Counted from the first letter of the stretch, positions 1 to 8,822 are shown. The stretch: 58,325 bases of DNA from an uncultured Glaciecola sp. (GCA_905479945.1 CAJQOP010000043.1:1-58325), one strand, 5' to 3'. The notes: a model not told the origin generated them from the letters alone. Program-made: numbers and translations.

Positions 1-78
1 CTGGGTGTATTGTTGCTCAACCACCAAGCTAATGGCGTCTAACTTAAATTCTTTTGAATATTTCTTTCTAATGGTCAT
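1..78 (-). CDS. IS3-family transposase OrfA, N-terminal fragment
   Basis: The first 26 codons of an IS3-type OrfA, running off the left edge. The reading begins with an ATG at 78-76 behind a GGAG ribosome-binding site and encodes the typical start of the family, basic residues followed by KYSKEFKLDAISLV, the first helix of the HTH_Tnp_1 domain that binds the element's ends. In complete elements OrfA is fused to the DDE integrase OrfB by programmed frameshifting; that part is not in the window. Confidence 0.75.
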   Translation of the reverse strand, partial: MTIRKKYSKEFKLDAISLVVEQQYTQ

Positions 79-136
79 TATGGACTCCGGTTTAGAGTAT
101 TATCTCTTAACTGGTGTGTCCTAATCAATTAGACCA
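1..136 (-). mobile_element. Left-edge fragment of an IS3-family insertion sequence
   Basis: This is the outer end of an IS3-family element whose body lies outside the window. It holds the start of the transposase OrfA frame (1-78, minus strand) and about 55 bases of terminal sequence. Read on the minus strand, the segment from about 136 to 90 has the GGACAC...TTAAG...ACTC spacing typical of IS3-subgroup ends. The exact terminus and target duplication cannot be set because the other end is not visible; 136 is an estimate. Confidence 0.6.
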
Positions 137-184
137 TGTCAGTATTAAGCGCAGTGAACTTACCAAAAGCATATCTTACTAAAG

Positions 185-1543
185 CTAGTCCAAAGAATAT
201 TTTTCCAGTCGATATAGAAAGGCTTTGTAGCTCATTTGTAAGAACTTGGCAGATTTAGTTTTGTTCCCTGCGTGCCGCTTCAAAGCTTCAGATAGGCACT
301 GTTTCTCAAACTCGTCCCAGTTTACGCCGTTCTCTGGCAGCTGAAATTCGGCCTTATTTTGGGTCGCTCGCAAGTTTTCTAGGCCCGACAACAACTCAAG
401 TTCATCAGCCAATAACACGAATCTTTCCATCTTATTGGAAAGCTCTCTAACGTTTCCTGGCCAAGCATAGGATACTAGCCCTTCTCGAACCTCTTGGCTG
501 AGCACAGGAAGTTCAACGCCATACTGTTTAGCACGATGTTGAAGGAAGAAATCGGCCAAGAGAATGATATCTTCTGAACGAGATCTTAGCGGCGGTATAG
601 TAATGGGCACGATATTGAGACGATAGAATAAGTCTTCTCTAAAGTCCCCGGTCTTGACCATATCGACTAAGTCGCGGTGCGTTGCAGCCAAAACTCTAAC
701 ATTCAATTTTTTTTCAGCAGTATCACCTAATGGCGTTATAGTGCCCTCTTGTAAAAAGCGCAAAAGCTTGGCCTGCAAGGCCAGCGGTAATTCACCTATT
801 TCATCTAAAAATAGTGTGCCATTGTCTGCCGCTTCAAACTTGCCTATTTTATCCTGATGAGATCCGGTGAATGCGCCCTTTTTAGCTCCAAAAAACTCTG
901 CCTCAGCCAACTCGCTGGGAATAGCACCACAATTAATAGCTACAAAACGCTGACTTTGTCTGTCAGATAAACGATGTAATGCCCGTGCAGCAAGTTCTTT
1001 TCCAGTGCCGCTTTCGCCATTAATCAAGACCGTAACATCAGTATTAGCAATCCGAGAGATGAGTTTATGCACATCCTGCATCTGCTTGCTTGTGCCAACA
1101 AACTCAACAAGCTGTTGTTGTTTGCCAAGTGCTTCTGAAAGTAATTGGTTTTGTTGTTTTAAACGGGCTGATTTAGTCACCTTACTAATGCAAAGTAATA
1201 ATTCTTGGCGTTGAAATGGTTTTGCCAAATAGTCGTCGGCGCCTTCGTTCATAGCTTCGACGGCATGCCCGATGGTGCCATGGGCGGTCGCCATAACAAA
1301 GCCAAGGTTGACATGGTTCTTTCGAACATATTTGAGCAATTCAAGACCGGAAAGGTGAGGCAATTTCCAGTCGGAAAAAACCATATCAAACGTGCGCTGC
1401 TTTAACAATAGAATAGCTTCTTCGCAGCTTGAGACATCAACGACTTCAATGCCCTCGTTTACCAGAATAGCCGTCAACAGCTTGCGTTGCTGCAAATCAT
1501 CTTCAACTAATAGAAGTGTTGTGGTGTTTTGTACATCTGACAT
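185..1543 (-). CDS. Sigma-54-dependent response regulator, NtrC family
   Basis: A 452-residue enhancer-binding activator. The receiver domain (about 8-125) has the acidic pocket EDD and the phospho-acceptor Asp near 59 (FSDWKLP). A central AAA+ domain follows with Walker A GESGTGKE, a GAFTGS loop (variant of GAFTGA, which contacts sigma-54) and Walker B TLFLDEIGE. A Fis-type helix-turn-helix ends the protein (about 415-452). The ATG at 1543 has AAGGCGA upstream and is preferred to the TTG one codon earlier. It lies 76 nt downstream of the sensor kinase on the same strand. The likely target is the sigma-54-like promoter at 3316, divergent from the kinase gene; that link is inference. Confidence 0.93.
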   Translation of the reverse strand: MSDVQNTTTLLLVEDDLQQRKLLTAILVNEGIEVVDVSSCEEAILLLKQRTFDMVFSDWKLPHLSGLELLKYVRKNHVNLGFVMATAHGTIGHAVEAMNEGADDYLAKPFQRQELLLCISKVTKSARLKQQNQLLSEALGKQQQLVEFVGTSKQMQDVHKLISRIANTDVTVLINGESGTGKELAARALHRLSDRQSQRFVAINCGAIPSELAEAEFFGAKKGAFTGSHQDKIGKFEAADNGTLFLDEIGELPLALQAKLLRFLQEGTITPLGDTAEKKLNVRVLAATHRDLVDMVKTGDFREDLFYRLNIVPITIPPLRSRSEDIILLADFFLQHRAKQYGVELPVLSQEVREGLVSYAWPGNVRELSNKMERFVLLADELELLSGLENLRATQNKAEFQLPENGVNWDEFEKQCLSEALKRHAGNKTKSAKFLQMSYKAFLYRLEKYSLD

Positions 1544-1619
1544 CAATTCGCCTTAGCTAAGTATTCAATTGTTTAGTCTTAGTTTGTAAGAACATTAAGC
1601 ATATCAACTCGCTGTCACC

Positions 1620-3047
1620 TTAATCATCAAGCATCTGCAATGTGAGTGTTGCAGTGCAGCCTTTAGTCTTGTTGTTTACCAAATTAATGTCACCGCAATA
1701 ATGTAAGTTTGCAATGCGTTTAGCAATGTAAAGCCCCATTCCTGCACCTTCTGGCTTGCTTGTGATGTGAGGTTGAAACAACTTTGCAGCTATTTCCTTG
1801 GTAACGCCACTACCTGAATCCACAACACTTACCACGGCTCCTTTCATCGTTAATGCTAGTCTTATTTCTATAGCTTGAGATGAATCTTGAAGATTATCAC
1901 TACTGGCCTCAACCGCGTTACTCAACAGTGTATGGATCAAGGCAGTGATTTCGACAATCGACCCACGTAACGTAACGTTCTGTTCTGCAAGTATTTTGAT
2001 TTTTTGCTCACAACACATGCTAATTTGCAGCACTGCATCATCTATCGCCTGATTTAAATTTACCTCTTCATCACGATTTACGCCACTTGTGGTTAAAGTT
2101 AAAAGCGACTTTATCATCCTATCAAGTACCGTGATTTTCATTCTGGCCTGTTCTGCAATTTCATTTCTTTGCGTGTCAGTTAGGCTTTTTTGAGCTATTT
2201 GTTCAATTGCTAAGCCAATGGTATTGAGTGGGTTTCGTAAGGAATGCGCTAGACCTCGACTAACCTCTCCGAGCTCTGCAAGCTGACGTTGTTGTTCAAA
2301 ACGGTTGGCCACTCCTTGCAGTTCATCTAACCTTTGGCTAGTTTGGTTGAATTGCTCAATTGTTTGCTTTACTTCTGACACGCCATGCACAGGAAGCTGT
2401 ATACCCAACTCACCTATTTTTAACTTATCAAAACCTTCTGAAAGGCTTTTCAAAGGTTTACTAGTATGACGTGATAACCAAAGTGCAAATAATAGCCCCA
2501 GTAACATTAAAACCGTTGTAGCAATGCTAAGTTGGCGAAAATGATCCGCAACCGCAGATTCTTTATCTTGAAAGCTGAGAACTTGGATTTCAGTCAATCC
2601 TAAATCAGGAAAGGCGAACTCAAATACATTGTTTTCGTTACTAACAATTTTGATGTTTTTACGTTTCACCTTTAGAACTTGAGAACGAAGCTCTTCTGCA
2701 GAGATGTCTTCGGTAACTATGCCACCATCTTTGTCCATTCTAATCTCTTTAATCAGCTCCAATTCACGCACTTTTAGCGCTAACTCCTTGTTTGAGTTTG
2801 CAATCGAAGGAAGAAGCATTGAAGACACTTCTAGATTGCCATTTTTGCTTGTAATAAATTCAATAGCCTTGTTAGACAAAGCGGTGCTTTTACGGGTAAT
2901 TTCTTCGCTTACTTTATCCTCGATATGAGCAATAAACCAAAGCTGAATAATCGCGAGTGAAACAATGAAAATCGATAGCAAAATAAAGATATACCCTGAC
3001 AGTGAGAAACCATTTTTCCTGCTATGTTTTTTTTCAATTGTGGTCAT
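1620..3047 (-). CDS. Membrane sensor histidine kinase, partner of the NtrC-type regulator
   Basis: A 475-residue kinase. Transmembrane segments at about 17-40 and 173-193 enclose a periplasmic sensor domain of roughly 130 residues, followed by a HAMP-like linker. The phospho-acceptor His is near 268 in the H-box (GLAHSLRNPLN), followed by an N-box (LLSNAVEAS) and G-boxes (DSGSGV, GAGMGLYIA). It is co-oriented with and immediately upstream of the sigma-54 activator gene, so the two form a two-component pair. The ligand cannot be told from the sequence. The 393-base region upstream is shared with the divergent 3441 gene. Confidence 0.92.
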   Translation of the reverse strand: MTTIEKKHSRKNGFSLSGYIFILLSIFIVSLAIIQLWFIAHIEDKVSEEITRKSTALSNKAIEFITSKNGNLEVSSMLLPSIANSNKELALKVRELELIKEIRMDKDGGIVTEDISAEELRSQVLKVKRKNIKIVSNENNVFEFAFPDLGLTEIQVLSFQDKESAVADHFRQLSIATTVLMLLGLLFALWLSRHTSKPLKSLSEGFDKLKIGELGIQLPVHGVSEVKQTIEQFNQTSQRLDELQGVANRFEQQRQLAELGEVSRGLAHSLRNPLNTIGLAIEQIAQKSLTDTQRNEIAEQARMKITVLDRMIKSLLTLTTSGVNRDEEVNLNQAIDDAVLQISMCCEQKIKILAEQNVTLRGSIVEITALIHTLLSNAVEASSDNLQDSSQAIEIRLALTMKGAVVSVVDSGSGVTKEIAAKLFQPHITSKPEGAGMGLYIAKRIANLHYCGDINLVNNKTKGCTATLTLQMLDD

Positions 3048-3207
3048 TGCCGTACACCCTTAAAAGAACCAAATACATTTTATAGCTAAGGCGAATACCC
3101 TAGTTAACGTAGTAGTTAATACAAATATTACGCCACTAATTAAACAATTTCCTATATTGTTTTTGTTGGTTTTTTTATTGTTACTACAAAATTTGCAGTG
3201 TCACTTA

Positions 3208-3242
3208 TCCTGATATGAGGATATCAGATCCTTATATCAGGA
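3208..3242. promoter_or_regulatory. Inverted repeat, candidate enhancer for the NtrC-type regulator
   Basis: TCCTGATATGAGG (3208-3220) and CCTTATATCAGGA (3230-3242) are inverted copies matching at 12 of 13 positions, with a 9-base spacer that contains a further ATATCAG half-site. The dyad lies about 90-120 bases upstream of the sigma-54-like promoter, the usual place for an activator's upstream activating sequence. Confidence 0.55.
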
Positions 3243-3315
3243 ATGTTTTCTCTCTGAAATACTATGAGCGTAATGGAAAAACTCTATCATATTGTTTTTA
3301 ATCGGTTTTACATCT

Positions 3316-3331
3316 TGGTATCAATTTTGCG
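3316..3331 (+). promoter_or_regulatory. Sigma-54-type -24/-12 promoter
   Basis: TGGTATCAATTTTGCG fits TGGCAC-N5-TTGCW with the invariant GG and GC doublets separated by ten bases. It points toward the 3441 gene, whose start codon is about 110 bases downstream, and a sigma-54 activator is encoded nearby. The -24 element has two mismatches outside the GG, so the match is good but not perfect. Confidence 0.6.
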
Positions 3332-3440
3332 ATACACCAAGTGAAATCAACAAACGGATACAGCAAAAAAATTCAACAAAATCACCCCGTAAGAATGGCA
3401 GTAAATTCCATTGTATCGATTAATTAAAAGGTAAAAAAAT

Positions 3441-4001
3441 ATGAAAACAACATCTATAAAACTCGGCATCGCTGCCATGCTCCTGTGTGTCGGAACAGCT
3501 TGCAACGTCAGCGCAGAAACAGAAATAAGGACGATAGACATTAAGGCCTTAAATGGCGAAGACGTGAAGGTGATTGTTTCAAATGGTGATGAGCTGCATC
3601 GCATTGAGCTTGAAATTGAAGATATCGAAAATAACCCGGTGCTTCTTGAGAAGCTGAGAAATTTAGAACCCGAGATACAGGAAACCGTCTTGGAAGCTTT
3701 AAGAAGCTTGAATGACGATGGTATTTTTACTCATTTACCGAGCGAGTTCTCAGAAGGATTAGGCAAAGTGATTGTTGTAAAGACGGCCGATGGGCAAACA
3801 ATTGAGGCTAATTTGGAAGGTAATAGGATTATTCAATTATTAGGCGACGAGAATATGCTTGATGACAAAACCTTTGTCTTTAAGACCTCAAAAATGAAGC
3901 TCAAAGGGCACTCAAATGTCATTATTAAAATGCTAGAAAAGGGTGAATTTGATCGCGAAAAATTAGATGAAATACAAGCTGCTTTGGATGCAAAACGGTA
4001 A
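3441..4001 (+). CDS. Periplasmic protein of unknown function under a sigma-54-like promoter
   Basis: A 186-residue protein I do not recognise. Residues 1-25 look like a signal peptide (hydrophobic LGIAAMLLCVGTA, probable cleavage after NVSA), so export is likely. The mature part is acidic and mixed alpha/beta with a charged C-terminal helix and no catalytic motif I can name. An AAAGG sequence lies upstream of the ATG. It is divergent from the sensor kinase gene and behind the sigma-54-like promoter, so it is the best candidate output, or an auxiliary sensor, of that two-component system. A strong terminator follows. Confidence 0.7.
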   Translation: MKTTSIKLGIAAMLLCVGTACNVSAETEIRTIDIKALNGEDVKVIVSNGDELHRIELEIEDIENNPVLLEKLRNLEPEIQETVLEALRSLNDDGIFTHLPSEFSEGLGKVIVVKTADGQTIEANLEGNRIIQLLGDENMLDDKTFVFKTSKMKLKGHSNVIIKMLEKGEFDREKLDEIQAALDAKR

Positions 4002-4025
4002 CTTCCCTGTTGAGCGTTTTGTTTC

Positions 4026-4053
4026 ATGACGAGCCTTTGGCTCGTCATTTTTT
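4026..4053 (+). terminator. Rho-independent terminator after the 3441 gene
   Basis: A perfect 10-bp stem, ATGACGAGCC (4026-4035) and GGCTCGTCAT (4039-4048) around TTT, is followed by a T run. It lies between two convergent genes. Confidence 0.9.
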
Positions 4054-4064
4054 ATCAAAAAATA

Positions 4065-5480
4065 CTACTTCTGTTCCCATCGCAAACCAGTAGAGAAACG
4101 GCTATCAAAGCCCTTCCATGGTTCCGGCAGCTTGCCATCAACCTGAACCTGATCAGAGCTAACTGGCAGATTCAAGTAATCACACTTGTCAGCCTGCTTT
4201 TTAACGTGACAATCCATCATCGCTAACGCAAAGTGTTTATTAATATCATTCAAAACCGCACTCGACCAAGATGACTCATAATAGTGGCCAAAGTCAGTTT
4301 CGCTCCCCCAAGCTTCTTTAGGTGCTGGATGCGGTGCAATGTTGTGTCTAGCGTTAATCATTGTTAACAGGTATGTGCTAGGAGCTTGAGTTTTTTCATA
4401 TAATGACTGTATGCCTGCATATCCAGAGATGTCATCAAGATTGCCAGATATAAAGAGTTTAGGAACGGGTATATTGGCTAAGCTCTCATCAGTGAATAAG
4501 TTGTGCTGACCACCCCATGCTGCGAAGGTTATCGCTGCTTTCCATTTGTCATCCACTTTCGGGTTTTCATATTGTCCTGCAGCGCAACTGTTTAAGGCTG
4601 TTTGAACCATTGCCATCATGTTTTCATCTTGTATACCAGTAAACATGCCTGCAGCTTGTGCTGAGAAGTTATAGCAACCTCCTACCGTATTCACTGCTCC
4701 AAATGCACCCATTGAGTAGCCAATTAGCCCAGCATCTTTGTCGTTCACAACATCAGATAGAAAGTGCTTTTCATTAGTTATGAAATCGAGCGTAAACTGC
4801 TGGTCACGACTACGATTAAGCAGCGTGCTAGGAAATCCATTAAACGGTGCATTCACCATGTCAACGTCTTCGTTAGTCGAATCAGTATGGTCGATTGCAG
4901 CAACTATGTATCCGTGACTCGCTAGGTGCTCGCCAAGATAAAACATAATTTGTCTGTAGCCGGTGTAACCATGTGATATGACAACAACAGGATACTTTGA
5001 TTCGGAAACCATCGGCGTAACATCTCTCGCCGCATTGGCTTGAATACTAAACTTTTTAGCCAATCTAGTTTCATTTTCATAAGACGTTAATGGTGTTCCG
5101 TTCTTAAAATCGGCTGGATACCAAACTTCAATTTTTAGGCTTCTGGGTTTAATTTCATTGGCCAATAAATCAAAATATTGCTCGTTAGTAATATCTAAGG
5201 TCTGCACACCTACTTTATAATCACCGGCTGCCGCAAGCTCTGGTTGCATGTCGGGATGAGCTTTAGGATATAACTGCTGAGGTTCGAGCTTATCAGAATA
5301 CTGCGCCGTATCTGAATGCTGTAGCTGAGCAGTTTCACCTGCAGTTTCTGCAACCTTAGGTGCTTTAGCACTTTCGTTGCATCCACTAACTAACGCAGTC
5401 AGTAGTAAACAAGATCCGATGACTAGTATGCTTCTGTAAGTGCTTCTGTAAGTGCTTTTTTGCCTCTTCATAAAGGTCAC
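4065..5480 (-). CDS. Secreted alpha/beta-hydrolase lipoprotein (PAF-acetylhydrolase-like)
   Basis: A protein of about 470 residues. The N-terminus is a lipoprotein signal (LLLTALVSGC, lipidated Cys near 34). The body has the alpha/beta-hydrolase signatures VVVISHGYTGYR (oxyanion region) and GLIGYSMGAFGA (nucleophile elbow GYSMG), and a late His (ARHNIAPHP) that probably completes the triad. Similar proteins are esterases of the dienelactone/PAF-acetylhydrolase type; the substrate is unknown. The start may be GTG 5480, best spaced from AAAGGAA, or ATG 5471. Its first codons lie in a 12-bp tandem duplication that encodes STYRSTYRS, and the leader has a second 12-bp tandem repeat. Confidence 0.8.
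   Translation of the reverse strand: MTFMKRQKSTYRSTYRSILVIGSCLLLTALVSGCNESAKAPKVAETAGETAQLQHSDTAQYSDKLEPQQLYPKAHPDMQPELAAAGDYKVGVQTLDITNEQYFDLLANEIKPRSLKIEVWYPADFKNGTPLTSYENETRLAKKFSIQANAARDVTPMVSESKYPVVVISHGYTGYRQIMFYLGEHLASHGYIVAAIDHTDSTNEDVDMVNAPFNGFPSTLLNRSRDQQFTLDFITNEKHFLSDVVNDKDAGLIGYSMGAFGAVNTVGGCYNFSAQAAGMFTGIQDENMMAMVQTALNSCAAGQYENPKVDDKWKAAITFAAWGGQHNLFTDESLANIPVPKLFISGNLDDISGYAGIQSLYEKTQAPSTYLLTMINARHNIAPHPAPKEAWGSETDFGHYYESSWSSAVLNDINKHFALAMMDCHVKKQADKCDYLNLPVSSDQVQVDGKLPEPWKGFDSRFSTGLRWEQK
5430..5453. repeat. 12-bp tandem duplication inside the signal-peptide coding region
   Basis: GCTTCTGTAAGT occurs twice head-to-tail (5430-5441, 5442-5453), followed by a partial third unit. 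Twelve bases is four codons, so a change in copy number keeps frame and only lengthens the basic part of the signal peptide (STYR units). Confidence 0.9.
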
Positions 5481-5497
5481 ATTTTCCTTTTATAGTA

Positions 5498-5540
5498 TTT
5501 ATAATCAAATTTATAATCACATTTATAATCACATTTATTG
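5498..5540. repeat. 12-bp tandem repeat in the hydrolase leader
   Basis: TTTATAATCAAA, TTTATAATCACA, TTTATAATCACA and a partial TTTATTG run head-to-tail. They lie between the hydrolase start and the convergent-side oxidoreductase stop, in the place of the hydrolase promoter or 5' leader. Each unit contains TATAAT on the plus strand. Confidence 0.9.
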
Positions 5541-5549
5541 TGCAAGTAT

Positions 5550-6542
5550 TCAGTGTTCACTTTCGTATTTAAGACCCCATTGCTCCCGCAAGGTATCCAT
5601 TGTCTGCATTACTTGCACACTTTCGTCATTAGAGAGTATCGGACTTTGTGTTAAGCCTTGGTCTACGCAATCTTGCATATGCTGTATTTCAAAGCTGAAA
5701 TTTTCGTTAGATTCAAATGGGAAATCGTGATTTTGAACTTCATGGCCTTCTTTATGCACAGAAAACCCTTGAGCCGCAAAGAACATAGGTATTCGAATAT
5801 ATCCTTCAGACCCAGTAATTATCGCTTCACAAGGTGATGCATGGCTATATCCAGAGGACAGCGACGCTCTGCGTCCATCGCTATATTCAAATAAGTAAAA
5901 CGAACGTTCATCAACACCAGTAGTGTCCATTACTGCCGAACTAATGATCCCTTCAGGTGCTTGTCCAAATACGATAAAAGCAAAAGTGATAGGATAGATA
6001 CCGAGGTCAAGCAATGCGCCACCAGCAAGGGTTTTGTTCCGGAGTCGATGAGTTTCATCTTTCTTATGATTGATGCTGAAATCGGCTCTAACGCTTAATA
6101 CTTCGCCAATCACATTGTCGGAAAGCTGCTTTTGCAACATGCGTATTGCGGGCAGAAAACGAGTCCATACCGCTTCCATTAAAAAGCAATTATTGTCACC
6201 GGCTAATGCATAAAGCTCGGCTGCTTCTTTTGCGTTTAAGGTTATCGGCTTTTCACATAAAACGTGTTTGTGATGTTGCAAACACAACTTCACAGATTCG
6301 TAGTGAAAATTGTGTGTATTGGCAACATATACGGCCTGAACGTCAGGGTCAGCAACTAAGGCCTCGTAGTTATCATAAATTTTGCTGATATCATGTTGAG
6401 AATTTTGGTTTTCAGCCCAAGCTTGTGCTCTTTGCATCGAATTAGATGCGCAGGCAATCAGTTTTCCAGAATCTAGACAAGCTAATCCATCTGCAAATGT
6501 ATTCGCAATCTGCCCGCAGCCTATAACACCCCAATTAAGCAT
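5550..6542 (-). CDS. Gfo/Idh/MocA-family NAD(P)-dependent oxidoreductase
   Basis: A 330-residue enzyme. The N-terminal Rossmann fold starts with WGVIGCGQIANTF (GxGxxA). The signature EKPITLNAKEA carries the conserved Lys of the family, and the C-terminal half is the alpha/beta substrate domain. It most resembles the dimeric dihydrodiol/xylose dehydrogenase branch, which oxidises or reduces sugars. It is the third gene of an operon galT-galK-oxidoreductase with only 13 bases after galK, which points to a hexose-related substrate; the exact one is not evident. Confidence 0.88.
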   Translation of the reverse strand: MLNWGVIGCGQIANTFADGLACLDSGKLIACASNSMQRAQAWAENQNSQHDISKIYDNYEALVADPDVQAVYVANTHNFHYESVKLCLQHHKHVLCEKPITLNAKEAAELYALAGDNNCFLMEAVWTRFLPAIRMLQKQLSDNVIGEVLSVRADFSINHKKDETHRLRNKTLAGGALLDLGIYPITFAFIVFGQAPEGIISSAVMDTTGVDERSFYLFEYSDGRRASLSSGYSHASPCEAIITGSEGYIRIPMFFAAQGFSVHKEGHEVQNHDFPFESNENFSFEIQHMQDCVDQGLTQSPILSNDESVQVMQTMDTLREQWGLKYESEH

Positions 6543-6555
6543 TGCTCGTTCTCAC

Positions 6556-7719
6556 TTATGTAATATTTGTAACTCTTAAACCTTCGCCTGCGCTGCACAC
6601 ATAAATATTTGCACGCAACTTAAAACGCTTTTCATATTCAGACTCTACCGCTTGTGTAATTGACTCAATGTCTTCTTTTCTGCACAAGCAAACGATCGCG
6701 CCACCGAATCCACCGCCGGTCATTCGAACAGCCCCACGATCTTGCAATGCACCGGCACAAATTTCCACTAAACCATCGGTTGCAGGAACCGTCACTTCAA
6801 AATCGTGTTTCAAAGATTGATGAGAAGCTGTCATAAGTTCACGTAAAACAGCCATATCGTTGTTTCTAAGTGCCTCAACGGCATCCAAAACACGCTGATT
6901 CTCGCTAATAACATGATGCGCTCGTTTGTACTCATTTGCGGTCATTAGCTTTTTTACAGCGTCGAGCTTTTGCATATCAGCCCTCCTCAGAGTGCTTACT
7001 TGCATTTTAAGGGCTGCTTGTTCGCAATCAATTCGACGCTGGTTATATTCGCTATCGACGAGCTTTCGAGGGTAATTGGAGTTTACGATGACAATAGCTA
7101 AATCGTCAGGAATCGAAACCGCTGTTGTATGCAAGCTTTCGCAATCAAGCAACATAGCGTGCCCATGTAAACCGCAGGCTGAGATCATTTGGTCCATCAC
7201 ACCACATTGGCAATCAATAAAATCGTTTTCTGCTGCTTGCCCTAATACTGCAATTTGGGAGTTCGATAAACCTAATTCACATGCATGGTTTAGCATACCA
7301 CCAACGGCTACTTCTAGTGCTGCTGAGGAGGACAATCCGCTGCCTTGAGGGACATCACTATCAATAAGCATATCGAAGCCATGCAGGCCATAACCTTCGC
7401 GTTTGAAAGCGAATGCGACAGCACGAATATAGTTTCCCCACTGTGATTCACCAGGAAGAATTTCAGCACTTACATCAAAAATATCTTTTTCGCCTAGGTA
7501 CTGCATTGAGTGCACGCTTATAATATTGTCAGTGCGTTTGTTAAATAAAATTCGAGTGCTATATTGGAGTGCGCATGGCAAGACAAAACCATTATTATAG
7601 TCGGTAAATTCGCCGATTAAATTTACGCGACCGGGTGCATTCGACAATCCCGATGGATTATCACCAAAGATACTAACGAAGGTGTTGTAGAAATCCGAGT
7701 CTTGTATATCTGTCATCAT
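6556..7719 (-). CDS. galK: Galactokinase
   Basis: A GHMP-family kinase that phosphorylates galactose at C1 with ATP, first step of the Leloir pathway. Visible motifs are the galactokinase signature APGRVNLIGEFTDYN, the ATP loop PQGSGLSSSAALEVA and the C-terminal GGGFGGA. The signature normally reads GEHTDYN; here the His is Phe, although that His is a sugar-contacting residue in characterised enzymes. Three possible ATG starts lie at 7734, 7719 and 7716; the lengths of known enzymes before APGRVN favour 7719 or 7716. galT lies just upstream and an oxidoreductase just downstream on the same strand. Confidence 0.93.
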   Translation of the reverse strand: MMTDIQDSDFYNTFVSIFGDNPSGLSNAPGRVNLIGEFTDYNNGFVLPCALQYSTRILFNKRTDNIISVHSMQYLGEKDIFDVSAEILPGESQWGNYIRAVAFAFKREGYGLHGFDMLIDSDVPQGSGLSSSAALEVAVGGMLNHACELGLSNSQIAVLGQAAENDFIDCQCGVMDQMISACGLHGHAMLLDCESLHTTAVSIPDDLAIVIVNSNYPRKLVDSEYNQRRIDCEQAALKMQVSTLRRADMQKLDAVKKLMTANEYKRAHHVISENQRVLDAVEALRNNDMAVLRELMTASHQSLKHDFEVTVPATDGLVEICAGALQDRGAVRMTGGGFGGAIVCLCRKEDIESITQAVESEYEKRFKLRANIYVCSAGEGLRVTNIT

Positions 7720-7749
7720 AATTATACCCAACATGCTCTCTTCAGAGTC

Positions 7750-8784
7750 TTAGCTTTTGTAATGAATTGAAGGAACATCACGGAGAATTTTCGCGGCCGT
7801 TTCTGCAGTTAAATCTCGCTGACTTTCTGCCAACATTTCGTATCCCACCATATGCTTCTTAACCGAGGCTGAGCGAAGTAGAGGAGGATAGAAATGAGCA
7901 TGTAAACGCCAATGCTGCGCATCGCTTAGATCAAGCGGTGCGTTATGCCATCCCATAGAGTACGGGAAACTGCAATTAAATACATTGTCATATCGAGTGG
8001 TTAGTTCTTTTAGTGTTTCAGCCAATGATAACTGTTGAGGATCGTCAAGCTGGCCAATTGTTTGTATATCATCTTTGCATAGCAAGAGCGTTTCAAAAGG
8101 CCATTTTGCCCAATATGGCACAACCACTATCCAATGTGCATTCTCAATAACGATGCGTTGCTGCTCTTTTTGCTCTTTTTCTATATAAACATCGAGCAAT
8201 CCGCGTTGATGCTTCTGAAAATAAGCAAGCTGACGCTCATCTTCTGCTTGAATTTCGCTTGAACGATGATTGTGCGCCCATACCTGGCCGTGCGGATGAG
8301 GCTGCGAACAGCCCATAACTTCGCCTTTATTCTCAAAAATATGAATACAAGAATAGTCACCGGATAAATCATTGAATTGCGATTTCCAGGTTGCCACAAC
8401 TTGAGTAATTTCGTTAATCGATAAATCAGGAAGCGTTTTATTATGTTGTGGTGAAAAGCAAATTACACGCGCTATGCCTGTTGCGGCCTCGGCTTCAAAT
8501 AGATCATCGCTATCAATGTGAGCGGAGTCGACGTTTGATGGCGTTAGTGCGCCGAAATCATTTGTGAATACGTGAGTAAAACTATAGTCAGGATTGCTGT
8601 CACCATTCGCTCTGGTATTGCCGGGGCATAGTGGACATGCAACATCGTAATTATCGGCGGAAGCTTCATCTGGTGCTTCAGTCGCTCCCAACCAAGGACG
8701 ATTGTTACGATGCGGCGAGACTAAAACCCATTCGCCATTCAACAAATTTTTACGACGATGCGTAAACTCGTAATTTTTAGACAT
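7750..8784 (-). CDS. galT: UDP-glucose--hexose-1-phosphate uridylyltransferase
   Basis: A 344-residue Leloir enzyme that swaps galactose-1-phosphate for glucose on UDP-glucose. The active-site motif HPHGQ is clear (SQPHPHGQVWAH), its middle His being the one uridylylated. Other family marks are the N-terminal RRKNLLNGEWVLVSPHR, the zinc-type CPLCPG and the C-terminal HAHFYPPLLRS. Length matches the family. It is the first gene of the galT-galK-oxidoreductase operon; galE and galM are not in the window. The upstream region holds a perfect palindrome at 8935. Confidence 0.95.
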   Translation of the reverse strand: MSKNYEFTHRRKNLLNGEWVLVSPHRNNRPWLGATEAPDEASADNYDVACPLCPGNTRANGDSNPDYSFTHVFTNDFGALTPSNVDSAHIDSDDLFEAEAATGIARVICFSPQHNKTLPDLSINEITQVVATWKSQFNDLSGDYSCIHIFENKGEVMGCSQPHPHGQVWAHNHRSSEIQAEDERQLAYFQKHQRGLLDVYIEKEQKEQQRIVIENAHWIVVVPYWAKWPFETLLLCKDDIQTIGQLDDPQQLSLAETLKELTTRYDNVFNCSFPYSMGWHNAPLDLSDAQHWRLHAHFYPPLLRSASVKKHMVGYEMLAESQRDLTAETAAKILRDVPSIHYKS

Positions 8785-8822
8785 ACGCTAAAAACTTCCG
8801 ATAAAAAAGAACGCTTTCAATT

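Larger units (their letters stand above)
3048..3440. promoter_or_regulatory. Divergent control region between kinase and periplasmic protein
   Basis: No gene is seen here. The region is AT-rich and holds a long imperfect dyad (3208-3242) and a sigma-54-like promoter (3316-3331), both listed separately, between the divergently transcribed kinase gene and the 3441 gene. Confidence 0.6.

Noticed and set aside
3208-3242. Dyad as a transcription terminator of the kinase/regulator operon
   Set aside because: It lies upstream, not downstream, of that operon and has no T tract on either side.
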